Program-made: the position numbers and the translations under genes | Assembly (NCBI RefSeq): GCF_021325795.1 | Contig: NZ_JAHPZX010000003.1 | Location: 186,001 to 250,000 of the forward strand | Direction of reading: 5' to 3' | Length of the DNA: 64,000 bases | Source: Bordetella sp. LUAb4 | Lineage (GTDB): Bacteria; Pseudomonadota; Gammaproteobacteria; Burkholderiales; Burkholderiaceae_B | In this document: piece after piece, positions 8,073 to 16,514 of the stretch | Layout: the number at the start of each line of letters is the position of its first letter | Numbering within the stretch: position 1 is the first letter of the stretch | The notes under the pieces: generated by a model | What the model was told of the DNA's origin: nothing | Seen by the model: only the letters and a program-made list of their open reading frames with translations | The model's database searches: none

Positions 8073-9788
8073 TCAGGCCGATACCGCCTCATCCACCGCT
8101 ACCGAGACCTGGTCCGGATTGGCGCTGAGGTGGCGGTTCACGGCGCTGAGCAGGGCGTGGAACGACGCAGTCACGATGTCGCGGTCGATGCCCACGCCGA
8201 AGCCCGTCGGCGCATCGCCCACGCGCACTTCCACATAGCTGGCGGCGCGCGTATCGGCACCCGCGCCGATGGCGTGCTCGTGGTAATCCATCACCTTGAC
8301 CGGCATGCCCAGCGCGGCCACGAACGCGGAGATCGCGCCATTGCCTTCGCCGACGATGGTGCGGCGTTCGCCGTTCACCTCGACCTCGGCTTCGACACGG
8401 AAGTCGCGGCCTTCACCGGCGCCAGGATCTCCCACGATGCGGTGGCGGATCAGCTTCCACGGCGTGTGCTGTTCCAGGTATTCCTTCTTGAAGATGCCGT
8501 ACACCGCGTTGGCCGTGACTTCGCTGCCGGTCTCGTCGGTCACACGCTGGATGGCGCGGCTGAACTCGATCTGCAGGCGGCGCGGCAAGGCCAGGCCATG
8601 TTCCTGCTCGAGCAGGTAGGACACACCGCCCTTGCCCGACTGGCTGTTGACGCGGATCACCGCGTCATAGCTGCGGCCGAGATCGGCCGGATCGATGGGC
8701 AGGTAGGGCACTTCCCAGACGGCGTCGGCCTTCTGCAAGGCGAAGCCCTTCTTGATGGCGTCCTGGTGCGAACCGGAGAAGGCCGTGAAAACCAGGTCAC
8801 CGGCATAGGGGTGGCGCGGGTGTACCGGCAACTGGTTGCAGTACTCGGCGCAGCGGCGCACTTCATCGATGTCGGAGAAGTCCAGGCCGGGATGCACGCC
8901 CTGCGTGTAGAGGTTCAAGGCCAGGGTCACCAGGTCGACGTTGCCGGTACGCTCGCCGCTGCCGAACAGGCAGCCTTCGATGCGATCGGCGCCGGCCATG
9001 ACAGCGAACTCGGCGGCGGCCACGGCGGTGCCGCGGTCATTGTGCGGGTGCACGCTCAGCACGATGCTGTCGCGGCGCGCGAGATTCTTGTGCATCCACT
9101 CGATCTGGTCGGCGTACAGATTGGGCGAGGTCGCCTCGATCGTGGCCGGCAGGTTGAGGATCATCTTGTTTTGCGGCGTCGGCTGCCACACGTCGGCCAC
9201 GGCGTTGGCGACTTCCAGCGCGAAATCCGGCTCGGTGGTGCTGAACACTTCAGGCGAGTACTGGTAGGCCCACTGCGTTTGCGGATACTTGGCCATGGCT
9301 TGCTTGATCAAGGCCGTGCCGGTGGTGGCGATTTCCTTGATCTGCTCACGCGTCATATTGAACACGACCTTGCGGAAGGCCGGTGCCACGGCGTTGTACA
9401 GGTGGATGATGGCGCGATGGGCGCCGGCGGCCGCTTCGGCGGTGCGCGTGATCAGTTCTTCACGCGACTGCGTCAGCACGATGATGGTGACGTCCTGGGG
9501 GATGCGTTTCTCGTCGATCAGCTTGCGCACGAAGTCGAAGTCGGTCTGCGACGCGGACGGAAAGCCGACCTCGATTTCCTTGAAGCCGATCTTCACCAAC
9601 TGTTCGAAGAAGCGCACTTTGCGCTCCACGCTCATCGGCTCGATCAGGGACTGGTTGCCGTCGCGCAGGTCGGTACTCATCCAGATCGGCGGCTGCGTGA
9701 TGCGGCGGCTGGGCCAGGTGCGTTCGGAGAACTCCTTGGCGAACGGGACGAAGGGTACGTACTTGGTGGCGGGATTGGCGAGCATCAT
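8073..9788 (-). CDS. leuA: 2-isopropylmalate synthase
   Basis: First committed enzyme of leucine synthesis: condenses acetyl-CoA with 2-oxoisovalerate. At 571 residues it is the long (type 2) form. The N-terminal catalytic TIM barrel carries the [11 protein letters not shown] motif (about 37-48), the [13 protein letters not shown] metal-binding segment and the [12 protein letters not shown] motif; the C-terminal leucine-binding regulatory domain follows from about residue 430 ([15 protein letters not shown]). Leucine feedback inhibition is expected from that domain. It is monocistronic here, without leuB/C/D or ilv genes, and is preceded by a leader with four leucine CTA codons, which suggests transcription attenuation in addition. 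Confidence 0.97.
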   Translation of the reverse strand: MMLANPATKYVPFVPFAKEFSERTWPSRRITQPPIWMSTDLRDGNQSLIEPMSVERKVRFFEQLVKIGFKEIEVGFPSASQTDFDFVRKLIDEKRIPQDVTIIVLTQSREELITRTAEAAAGAHRAIIHLYNAVAPAFRKVVFNMTREQIKEIATTGTALIKQAMAKYPQTQWAYQYSPEVFSTTEPDFALEVANAVADVWQPTPQNKMILNLPATIEATSPNLYADQIEWMHKNLARRDSIVLSVHPHNDRGTAVAAAEFAVMAGADRIEGCLFGSGERTGNVDLVTLALNLYTQGVHPGLDFSDIDEVRRCAEYCNQLPVHPRHPYAGDLVFTAFSGSHQDAIKKGFALQKADAVWEVPYLPIDPADLGRSYDAVIRVNSQSGKGGVSYLLEQEHGLALPRRLQIEFSRAIQRVTDETGSEVTANAVYGIFKKEYLEQHTPWKLIRHRIVGDPGAGEGRDFRVEAEVEVNGERRTIVGEGNGAISAFVAALGMPVKVMDYHEHAIGAGADTRAASYVEVRVGDAPTGFGVGIDRDIVTASFHALLSAVNRHLSANPDQVSVAVDEAVSA

Positions 9789-9978
9789 GGTGAGAGCACC
9801 TTTACGGGTGGTCGCGGTACGGCGGCGGCGCCGGATCGGTGCTCAGGGCCAAGACACGAGGCGGCCTGCATGAGCTTCCTGAACGGCGGCGCCGGCATCA
9901 ACCGGCGAATACTGAAGACGAAAAAAGACGGGGGGAAAGTCTGGGTGGCGCGAGGGGCTGCCGAACTGCCACGGGACG

Positions 9979-10170
9979 CTAGGCCCGGCAACCGATCGAT
10001 AGGTTTAGCGCTAGCGATAGCGCGCCCACGGCAACGGCGTTGCCTTGGGCGGACTGCGAGGCCGACACAGCCGCGAGGCCGGTGGTCAGGGACGAATCAG
10101 CGCGCACGCCGACCGCCGGGGCGCTGTTGCGTCCGGTAGTCATCGCGAAGGAGGTGCGCGTGTAGGCCAT
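9979..10170 (-). promoter_or_regulatory. putative leucine attenuator leader peptide region for leuA
   Basis: Upstream of leuA on the same strand is a small reading frame whose last codons read GCG CTA TCG CTA GCG CTA: four CTA leucine codons within seven codons (10000-10020, protein end ALSLALNLSIGCRA), then a TAG at 9979. CTA is a rare codon in such GC-rich DNA; E. coli leuL also uses clustered CUA codons. A GCGCTA-tcgc-TAGCGC hairpin (10008-10023) overlaps these codons, GGCAAC-gcc-GTTGCC (10030-10044) lies just before them, and a second GGTTGCC after them could compete for pairing. A TTTTTT run follows about 55 nt after the stop. The true start codon is uncertain (ATG at 10143 or 10170, or a nearer GTG), and no good SD is visible. 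The rest of the 483-bp gap holds nothing else I recognise. Confidence 0.5.
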
Positions 10171-10271
10171 GGGCTGATCGATGAAGTAAGGCGCTAGTCG
10201 AACACAAAATCAGGTCCGATGCAAGTCGGCCTGGAAGGCAGGGTCTGACGGTAGCCAGACCGCAAGACCAA

Positions 10272-10982
10272 TTACTTGCTGGGGCCGATGCGCGGCTCGA
10301 CATGGCGGTCGCGGGCGGCTGCCGGGCGCTCGTCCAGAATCGGATCCTGGCGTTCGGCGGCCCGGTAGTCGCGGGCGCCGGCACGCGGCGCAAGGTTACG
10401 GTCAGCCAGCACCGGCACGTCTTCCCGATGGGGCGCCGCGGCGGTGCCGGGCAAGGGCGGCAGGCCCAGCATGGCTTCCTGCTCGCGCACCATGGTGATC
10501 TTGTCGATACGGCCGCTACGGGTTTCGCTGAGCACCCGTTGCAGATCCCCAACGGTGAAGGGCTCGTCGCGGCTGCCCCAGCACCAGCGCACCACGTCCA
10601 CCACCTCGTCGGACAGTTGCGGCACCAGGTCGGCGAAGGTGTCGGCCGGCACCACGCGGGCGCGGGCGGCGTCGATATTTCCGCGCAGCCAGGCGCGCAC
10701 GATGAAGAACACGATCAGAAACCAGATCGCTGCCACACCCCACCATAGATAGGGGTTGATGCGGTTCAACAGATCTATGCTTTGCTGCCCCAGCGGCTGC
10801 AAGGCACCATAATTGATGGTTTTCCCAAAGTCGGTAATCTGACCCGCACCGTAGAGCCAGATGGCGGCTGCCACTATGATGACGATGGCCCGGAGCACCA
10901 GGCGGGGGGTGGCCAGTCTGAGCAAGGTCTGACGGATCAGACGGCAGTCCTGACGGATGCGATCGGGAGAGGAGGGATTCAT
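10272..10982 (-). CDS. conserved hypothetical membrane protein
   Basis: 236 residues. About 25 polar residues come first, then two hydrophobic segments (LVLRAIVIIVAAAIWLYGAG, and a Trp-rich span around YLWWGVAAIWFLIVFFIV). A soluble basic/acidic C-terminal half follows, including a helical stretch (ADLVPQLSDEVVDVVRWCWG) and a Pro/Arg-rich, low-complexity end. GGAGGGA lies immediately upstream on the complementary view (atgaatccctcc), so the SD is not obvious and the start rests on the first ATG. It diverges from rpoN with only 63 bp between starts. I do not recognise a family; a role cannot be assigned. Confidence 0.7.
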   Translation of the reverse strand: MNPSSPDRIRQDCRLIRQTLLRLATPRLVLRAIVIIVAAAIWLYGAGQITDFGKTINYGALQPLGQQSIDLLNRINPYLWWGVAAIWFLIVFFIVRAWLRGNIDAARARVVPADTFADLVPQLSDEVVDVVRWCWGSRDEPFTVGDLQRVLSETRSGRIDKITMVREQEAMLGLPPLPGTAAAPHREDVPVLADRNLAPRAGARDYRAAERQDPILDERPAAARDRHVEPRIGPSK

Positions 10983-11045
10983 GCAAAATATTGTACCTAT
11001 GACTCCGCACCTATTTATTGTTCGGCATCTCCTAGAAACATTTTT

Positions 11046-12467
11046 ATGACGCGGCACAGCCTCGAACTTCGTCCTGGTCAGCATTTGACGTTGACCCCAC
11101 AACTGCAGCAGTCCATCCGGATGCTGCAATTGTCGACGCTCGACCTGGAAACGGAGATCTCCCAGGCCCTGGCCGAGAACCCGCTGCTGGAGCGTGACGA
11201 GGACGTGCGGGCGGAGGAAACCGATCCCAATCGCGAGGCCTCGGCGCAGGACGACGATCCCACGCCCGACCGCGAGACCCCGCTGGACGAAATGCCCGGC
11301 TCCAAGGGGGTCTACAACGACGAGGACAATGACCTGCCGGAGGCGGCCAGGCCCGATACGTTGCGTGAGCACCTGCTGGCCCAACTCGCCTTGACGCGCG
11401 CCAGCGAGCGCGACGTCGTCCTGACGACATTGTTGATCGATGAACTGGACGAGAACGGCTACCTGGCCTCGCCGCTGGAGGAAATCCTGCAATGGCTGCC
11501 GCAGGATGCCGAGGCCGACGTCGATGAGCTGCGCGCTGCCCAGCGGCTGTTACAGTCGTTCGACCCGCCCGGCATCGGTGCCCGTGACATGGCGGAATGC
11601 CTGGCCTTGCAGCTGCGCCACGCGGACATCCTGCGCTTGCCCGAGGCCGCCGACCCCGCTGTGCTGGCCTGTGCCCGCGCGATCTGTGCCCAGCATCTGC
11701 CGCTGCTGGCGGCCGGTAATCCGGCTCGCCTGCGCGAGGCCCTGCATTGCGACGACGCCAAGCTGCGCGCCGCGCGCGCGCTGATCCTCAGGCTCGATCC
11801 CCGGCCAGGCCGCAAATGGACCGTGGGCGCGGCGGACTACGCCGTGCCGGACGTCATCGTGCGCAAGGCGCGCAAGGGCTGGCAGGTAGTGCTCAACAGC
11901 GCCGCGATGCCGCGTTTGCGCGTCAACGGGCTGTATGCCCAGATGCTGGGTAACCAGCGCGAATCCAATCACGCCGGCCTGCATGCCCAGTTGCAGCAGG
12001 CGCGCTGGATGATACGCAACGTCGAACAGCGTTTTGACACCATCCTGCGCGTGTCCCAGGCCATCGTGAATCACCAGGCGGCGTTCTTCAGCCAGGGGCC
12101 GTCGGCGATGCGCCCCTTGATCCTGAAGGACATCGCCGGTGAACTGGGGCTGCATGAATCGACCATCTCGCGCGCGACCACGCAGAAATTCATGCTTACC
12201 CCCTTCGGTACCCTGGAGCTGAAGCATTTCTTCGGCGCGGGGGTAGCCACCGAAACCGGCGACTCGGCGTCGGCGACCGCCGTGCAGGAGCACATCCGCC
12301 GCATGGTGTCGGAGGAAAACCAGGCCAAGCCGCTATCGGACAATCAGCTCATGCTGAAACTGGCCGAAGAGGGGATCGTCATTGCCCGGCGTACCGTGGC
12401 CAAATACCGGGAAGCCTTGCGGATTGCGCCGGCGTCCGTGCGTAAAGGCCAGGCCGCGCTGCGCTAG
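11046..12467 (+). CDS. rpoN: RNA polymerase sigma-54 factor
   Basis: Alternative sigma factor of 473 residues that recognises -24/-12 promoters and needs AAA+ activators. Region I (RPGQHLTLTPQLQQSIRMLQL, residues 9-29) is intact, followed by an acidic region II (about 60-110), the core-binding domain, the helix-turn-helix region (LHESTISRATTQKFMLTPFG) and the RpoN box ARRTVAKYRE (about 448-457). All expected parts are present. The usual neighbours in proteobacteria (lptA-lptB upstream, hpf and ptsN downstream) are absent: a hypothetical gene diverges on one side and bfd follows. It may be a second copy or a relocated one. Confidence 0.95.
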   Translation: MTRHSLELRPGQHLTLTPQLQQSIRMLQLSTLDLETEISQALAENPLLERDEDVRAEETDPNREASAQDDDPTPDRETPLDEMPGSKGVYNDEDNDLPEAARPDTLREHLLAQLALTRASERDVVLTTLLIDELDENGYLASPLEEILQWLPQDAEADVDELRAAQRLLQSFDPPGIGARDMAECLALQLRHADILRLPEAADPAVLACARAICAQHLPLLAAGNPARLREALHCDDAKLRAARALILRLDPRPGRKWTVGAADYAVPDVIVRKARKGWQVVLNSAAMPRLRVNGLYAQMLGNQRESNHAGLHAQLQQARWMIRNVEQRFDTILRVSQAIVNHQAAFFSQGPSAMRPLILKDIAGELGLHESTISRATTQKFMLTPFGTLELKHFFGAGVATETGDSASATAVQEHIRRMVSEENQAKPLSDNQLMLKLAEEGIVIARRTVAKYREALRIAPASVRKGQAALR

Positions 12468-12635
12468 AAGCCGTCGGGCATGTCGCTCGGCCGCAGGATC
12501 AGCAAGAGGCGGCTTTTGCCTTTTCCACCTTTTCGCACCCGGGCTTGTGGCAGGAAAAGCACGTGCTTCCAGCAGCGTCAAACCGGCCCCGTTTATTGAT
12601 CGCCCGTCCCCGTTTTTTCTCTCTTGCGTGAATGA

Positions 12636-12657
12636 GAATAAGCATCAATAATTATTC
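12636..12657 (+). promoter_or_regulatory. putative Fur box upstream of bfd
   Basis: An AT-rich palindrome GAATAA-N10-TTATTC, within aatgagaataagcatcaat, ends 3 bp before the bfd ATG. It resembles the hexamer pattern of Fur sites (NATWAT repeats), and bfd genes are classically Fur-repressed. Assignment is by similarity and context. Confidence 0.55.
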
Positions 12658-12659
12658 GC

Positions 12660-12953
12660 ATGTACATTTGCGTATGTAATGCTGTCACCGAACGTCAGGT
12701 CCGCTCCTGTGTGGATGCGGGTGCCACGTCTCTGGATGACCTGGAATTCGAGCTCGGCGTGGCCTCGTGCTGCGGCTCGTGCGCGGCCACCGCGGCGGAA
12801 TACCTGCCGGGCGGACGCTGCTCCAGCGTATGCCACGTGCAGTCGATGGCGGTTCCGGCCCATGGGCGTCTTGCCGAGTCGGCCCTGTCCCTGCCCGACC
12901 AAGGCGCTCAGGCCGCGAATTCGTTCCCCATCCCCATCGTCGTCGCGGCGTAA
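12660..12953 (+). CDS. bfd: bacterioferritin-associated ferredoxin Bfd
   Basis: [2Fe-2S] ferredoxin that reduces bacterioferritin cores to release iron. The cluster cysteines are at residues 4, 6, 38 and 41 (YICVC ... CCGSC), the same positions as in E. coli Bfd. The protein is 97 residues against about 64 in E. coli; the extra C-terminal 35 are low-complexity and end in IPIVVAA. The last 46 bp overlap the 3' end of the convergent lysR gene, so that extension may simply be read-through of shared sequence. The bfr partner is encoded 2.1 kb away. A Fur-like site abuts the start. Confidence 0.92.
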   Translation: MYICVCNAVTERQVRSCVDAGATSLDDLEFELGVASCCGSCAATAAEYLPGGRCSSVCHVQSMAVPAHGRLAESALSLPDQGAQAANSFPIPIVVAA

Positions 12954-13855
12954 TCACGCTGCGTTGGCGGTTCATTGCCTTGATCGTCCCCCTTCCGGGC
13001 GCCACGGTCGGCATCGCATAAATCCCGCATCAATCCCGCCAGTTCGCGGGCCGCGTCGCTGGCGGAAGGTCCCAGGACCAGGGCCATTTCGCATTCGGCG
13101 ATGTCGGGCAGGCCCACGTCCAATATCAGCATGTCCGAACTGAGCGTCAGCGCGTCGACCAGCGCAACGCCCAACCCACCCGCAAGCGCCGCCCGGATGC
13201 CCATGAGATTGGGGCTTTCATAAGCGATGCGCCAACGCCGGCCGTCCCGCTCCAGCGCGTGGATGGCGCGATTGCGGTAGAGGCAGCCCTGCGGCCGGCT
13301 GACCAGCGACAGGAAGTCCAGGCGCGGAGCCGGCGCCGCGGCACCGGTGACCCACAGTAAACGTTCCCGCCAGGCAGCCATGCAGGGCCCGCTGTCCGGC
13401 TCCCGCTTGAGCAGCACCACGTCGAGGTCGCCTTGGCGCAAAGCCTGGTCCAGATTGGCGCTGAGGTCGCAACGCACGGTCAGCCGGACATCCGGCCGAG
13501 TGCGCGCGAAGGCGGCCAATGCCCGCGTCAGGGATTCCACCGCGAAGTCGTCCGGCAGGCCCAGGCGCAAGACCTGGGCGGGGGCCGCGCCCCCTACCGC
13601 ATCTTGCATTTCCGCCGACAAGGCCAGCATGCGGCGGGCGTAGCCCAGTAAGCGCTCACCCTCATGAGTGAGCTTGATTTGCCTGCCTTCGCGAGCAATC
13701 AAGGTGCAACCCAGGCGGTCTTCCAGCTTGCGGATCTGCTGGCTGACGGTGGATTGCGTGCGGTGCACGCGCTCCCCCGCGCGGGTGAAGCCGCCGGCGT
13801 CGACGACGGAAATGAAACTGCGCAACAGGTCGAGATCGGGCATGACGGCATCCAT
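12908..13855 (-). CDS. LysR-family transcriptional regulator
   Basis: 315 residues. N-terminal winged helix-turn-helix (LDLLRSFISVVDAGGFTRAG ... VHRTQSTVSQQIRKLEDRLG, about residues 7-55) and a C-terminal periplasmic-binding-protein-like effector domain. Start taken at the ATG of MDAVMPDLDLL; the ATG at 13843 is equally possible and no SD decides it. It diverges from an EamA exporter gene, the usual arrangement in which the regulator controls its neighbour. Its 3' end overlaps bfd by 46 bp tail to tail. The closest functional group might be amino-acid exporter regulators of the ArgP/LysG kind, but that is inference. Confidence 0.9.
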   Translation of the reverse strand: MDAVMPDLDLLRSFISVVDAGGFTRAGERVHRTQSTVSQQIRKLEDRLGCTLIAREGRQIKLTHEGERLLGYARRMLALSAEMQDAVGGAAPAQVLRLGLPDDFAVESLTRALAAFARTRPDVRLTVRCDLSANLDQALRQGDLDVVLLKREPDSGPCMAAWRERLLWVTGAAAPAPRLDFLSLVSRPQGCLYRNRAIHALERDGRRWRIAYESPNLMGIRAALAGGLGVALVDALTLSSDMLILDVGLPDIAECEMALVLGPSASDAARELAGLMRDLCDADRGARKGDDQGNEPPTQRDYAATTMGMGNEFAA

Positions 13856-13897
13856 CGGTTTTTCAAATACTGTTGATGGAAAGAAGGAATTTGTCAA

Positions 13898-13915
13898 TGC
13901 AAGGGTCCGCTTGCA
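13898..13915. promoter_or_regulatory. putative LysR-type operator
   Basis: Inverted repeat TGCAAG-ggtccg-CTTGCA in the intergenic space between the divergent lysR and eamA genes, 42 bp from the lysR start. It fits the LysR pattern (T-N11-A within an interrupted palindrome). Position and symmetry are the only support. Confidence 0.5.
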
Positions 13916-13960
13916 CAATGAGCGCCTGATCCGTCACTGACCGTTTTTCTGGAGATACCC

Positions 13961-14860
13961 ATGACCACCACGGCCGGTCGTCGAATGGCCTGGGGCCCGG
14001 TGGCTTTGTTCTGCCTGCTGTGGAGTTCGGCTTTCGCCGGCGCCAAGTTCGGCTTGCGCGATTGCCCGCCCATGACGCTGTTGACCATCCGCTTTTTCCT
14101 GGCGGCGATCGTATTGCTGGCATTGGCCGCATGGCGCGGGCAACTGCGCCGTCCCACCTGGCGCGAATTGGGCCTGCTGGCCGCGCTGGGGGTATTGAAC
14201 AATGCGCTCTATCTCGGGTTGAGCTGGACCGGCATGCTGACGGTGTCTTCGGCCTTCACAGCGGTGCTGATCAGTACCAACCCCTTGCTGATCGGCGTGC
14301 TGGCCGGCCCCGTGCTGGGCGAACGCCTGACGGGGCGCAAGTTCGCCGGGCTGCTGCTGGGCCTGGCGGGCGTGGCGTTGGTATTGCGTTCGCGCCTGGG
14401 CGGCATGCACGAAGATCCCCACGGCGTGTGGCTGGTCGCCGGCGGCCTGGTCGCCCTGGTCGGCGCGACCTTGTTATACAAGCGTTATCCGCCGGCCAGC
14501 GGGCTATGGCAGGCCACCGGGGTCCAAGCGCTAGCCGGTGCGCTGGCCTTGCTGCCCTTCGCGCTGCTGCAGGAAACGCAACAGGCGATCCACTGGACGC
14601 CGAATCTGTTCTGGAGCCTGATGTATATGGTCTTCGCCGTGTCGGTTGGCGGTTATGGCCTCTGGTTCCATATTCTTCGGCGTTCCAGCGCAACAGCGGC
14701 CAGTGCCTTGCATTTTCTTATGCCGCCGCTCGGACTGTTATTTGGCTGGTTAACGCTTGGCGAACACGTCGCCGCGATGGACTTATTGGGCATTTTGCCG
14801 ATTGCCGCGGGCATCTGGCTGGCGACTCGCGACCCCATGAATAAAGGGGTTTCGCACTGA
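13961..14860 (+). CDS. EamA/DMT-superfamily exporter
   Basis: Inner-membrane transporter, 299 residues, with ten hydrophobic spans in two EamA repeats; the first repeat starts WGPVALFCLLWSSAFAGAKFG and the second near GVWLVAGGLVALVGATLLYKR. SD ggag lies 8 bp before the ATG. Members of this superfamily export amino acids or metabolites (RhaT/YdcZ/EamA types). The divergent LysR gene probably controls it. Substrate unknown. Confidence 0.9.
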   Translation: MTTTAGRRMAWGPVALFCLLWSSAFAGAKFGLRDCPPMTLLTIRFFLAAIVLLALAAWRGQLRRPTWRELGLLAALGVLNNALYLGLSWTGMLTVSSAFTAVLISTNPLLIGVLAGPVLGERLTGRKFAGLLLGLAGVALVLRSRLGGMHEDPHGVWLVAGGLVALVGATLLYKRYPPASGLWQATGVQALAGALALLPFALLQETQQAIHWTPNLFWSLMYMVFAVSVGGYGLWFHILRRSSATAASALHFLMPPLGLLFGWLTLGEHVAAMDLLGILPIAAGIWLATRDPMNKGVSH

Positions 14861-15026
14861 TTTCGGGCATGTTCTCGATGCGGGCTGATCCAGATTCATT
14901 CTCATTTTCTTCATGCTTACGCTTTCCTATAGCGGTCGCAAAGCGATTTACTACGTGCTGACAAAGGGGTATTCGCGCGCTTGTACCGATGGTAGTCTGC
15001 GGGCAATCGAAGCAAGGAGCTCCATC

Positions 15027-15503
15027 ATGAAAGGCGATAAAACCGTCATCCAGTTTCTCAACAAACAGTTGACCAATGAGTTGACGGCGATCAACCAATA
15101 CTTCCTGCATGCCCGCATGTTGCGCCATTGGGGCCTGAACAAGCTGGGCAAGCACGAGTACGAAGAGTCGATTGGCGAAATGAAGCACGCCGACCGCCTG
15201 ATCGAACGTATCTTCATGCTGGATGGTCTGCCCAATCTGCAGGACCTGCATAAACTGCTGATCGGCGAAGACGTGCCGGAATTGCTGGCCTGTGATCTGA
15301 AGCTGGAAACCGCGGCCCAGGGCACGGTCAAGGACGCGATCGCGTATTGTGAGTCGGTACGGGACTACGTCTCGCGCGATCTGTTCCAGGACATCCTGGA
15401 CGATACCGAAGAGCACATCGACTACCTGGAAACGCAGATCGGCCTGATCGACCAGGTGGGTTTGCAGAACTATCTGCAAAGCCAGATGGAAGTCGACGGC
15501 TGA
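15027..15503 (+). CDS. bfr: bacterioferritin
   Basis: Haem-containing iron-storage protein, 158 residues, matching family length. Ferroxidase ligands Glu18, Glu51, His54, Glu94 and His130 are present and the haem ligand Met52 is in EMKHADR. The position equivalent to E. coli Glu127 reads Thr, with Glu128 and Glu129 next to it (DDTEEH), a form I have seen in betaproteobacterial Bfr. AAGGAG sits 7 bp before the chosen ATG; earlier in-frame starts lack such a site. Upstream, ttcattctcattttc is loosely Fur-box-like. It works with the Bfd encoded upstream. Confidence 0.96.
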   Translation: MKGDKTVIQFLNKQLTNELTAINQYFLHARMLRHWGLNKLGKHEYEESIGEMKHADRLIERIFMLDGLPNLQDLHKLLIGEDVPELLACDLKLETAAQGTVKDAIAYCESVRDYVSRDLFQDILDDTEEHIDYLETQIGLIDQVGLQNYLQSQMEVDG

Positions 15504-15511
15504 CCCATCCG

Positions 15512-16273
15512 CTATTCCACCTTGCGTGGACATTCACGCAAGGTACCCCACGCCTGATTAGGCCCGCAGTAGCGGTTGCGCGCGGTCCACGCACAGGTGG
15601 GGCGATCGAAGAAACCCAGCGACGCGCACTGTGACAGTTCGCGCTTGAGCGCATCGCGCCAGTCCTGCGACGTAGCGGCGGCGGGCGCGGCAAGCACCGG
15701 CATCTGTCGGGTGGCCGCCGCGGCCAGTGCCGGCGCCACCCCCACGTAGCCACCCCCCGCCGAGGCAAGCAGCTGAGGCGCGGCGGCGGGCGGCTTGCCG
15801 GCCGCGGTCATTGCCTGCACTGACAGCATATCCAGGGACTGCAACGCAGCCTGCGGTACGAGGTCGCGCGCCGCGCGCAATTGCGTATAGGACGCGGCTC
15901 CCTCCGCCGCCTGCGCGGCCTGGATTTCGGCCGCGATAGCGCGGGCCTGGGCCAGGCTGACCGTGCTGCGCGAAAGCTGCACCAGGGGATCGCGCGGGCT
16001 GCCGAACAAAGAGGATTTCCTGTCCACGCGCCAGTCGGCCAGCACCGTGGTCTCGGGCACTCCCAGGCTGCCGTTCACCAGCGGCTGCGGCGGCTGGGAC
16101 AGGATCGGGTCTCCGTGCGCATCGCGCGCCACGGGCAGCACGAAGCCGGCGTCTTCGGTGGAAGGCGACGCCGCCGGCGCGTGAGCAACCAGCCAGTCGC
16201 CGAATTGAACGCCGCCCCACGCCGAGGCGCCCAGCGCCAGCAGCAGTGTGGCGAGCATGACTCGCCAAGACAT
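15512..16273 (-). CDS. hypothetical protein with C-terminal four-cysteine domain (paralog A)
   Basis: 253 residues, family not recognised. The N-terminus SWRVMLATLLLALGASAWGG is a signal peptide or membrane anchor, followed by VQFGDWLVAHAP; the middle is Ala/Gln-rich and probably helical. The last 50 residues form a compact domain with four cysteines spaced C-x10-C-x8-C-x11-C (QCASLGFFDRPTC, YCGPNQAWGT, ECP). Expected location is periplasmic, where disulfides could form. Start: ATG preceded by GGAGG at 7 nt; a TTG two codons earlier is too close to that site. It is a tandem paralog of the next gene upstream on the same strand: both ends are conserved, the middle is not. Confidence 0.8.
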   Translation of the reverse strand: MSWRVMLATLLLALGASAWGGVQFGDWLVAHAPAASPSTEDAGFVLPVARDAHGDPILSQPPQPLVNGSLGVPETTVLADWRVDRKSSLFGSPRDPLVQLSRSTVSLAQARAIAAEIQAAQAAEGAASYTQLRAARDLVPQAALQSLDMLSVQAMTAAGKPPAAAPQLLASAGGGYVGVAPALAAAATRQMPVLAAPAAATSQDWRDALKRELSQCASLGFFDRPTCAWTARNRYCGPNQAWGTLRECPRKVE

Positions 16274-16514
16274 CTCCAACCCTCCGCGCCGGCGGCGACA
16301 GGCACACCGCGGGCGGGGCCAGTAGGCGTCACGGGTGCGTCAGTAGATAAGATGGCGAATCTTGCCACCGACGCCGCAGAGGCCGTGAGTAATGTCCTGT
16401 AATGGAAAATATCGCCGCAGTTGACGCCTGAAGGCGCAGCGGCGCTGCCGTTTGCAAGCGGGAAGCTTTGGCGGCAGCGGGCTGTTGCCGCGGCGAATCA
16501 GCGCCGCGGCAAGG

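Noticed and set aside
14880-14915. Fur box before bfr
   Set aside because: The attcattctcattttc stretch only weakly matches hexamer repeats and lies over 100 bp from the start; too weak to list as a site.
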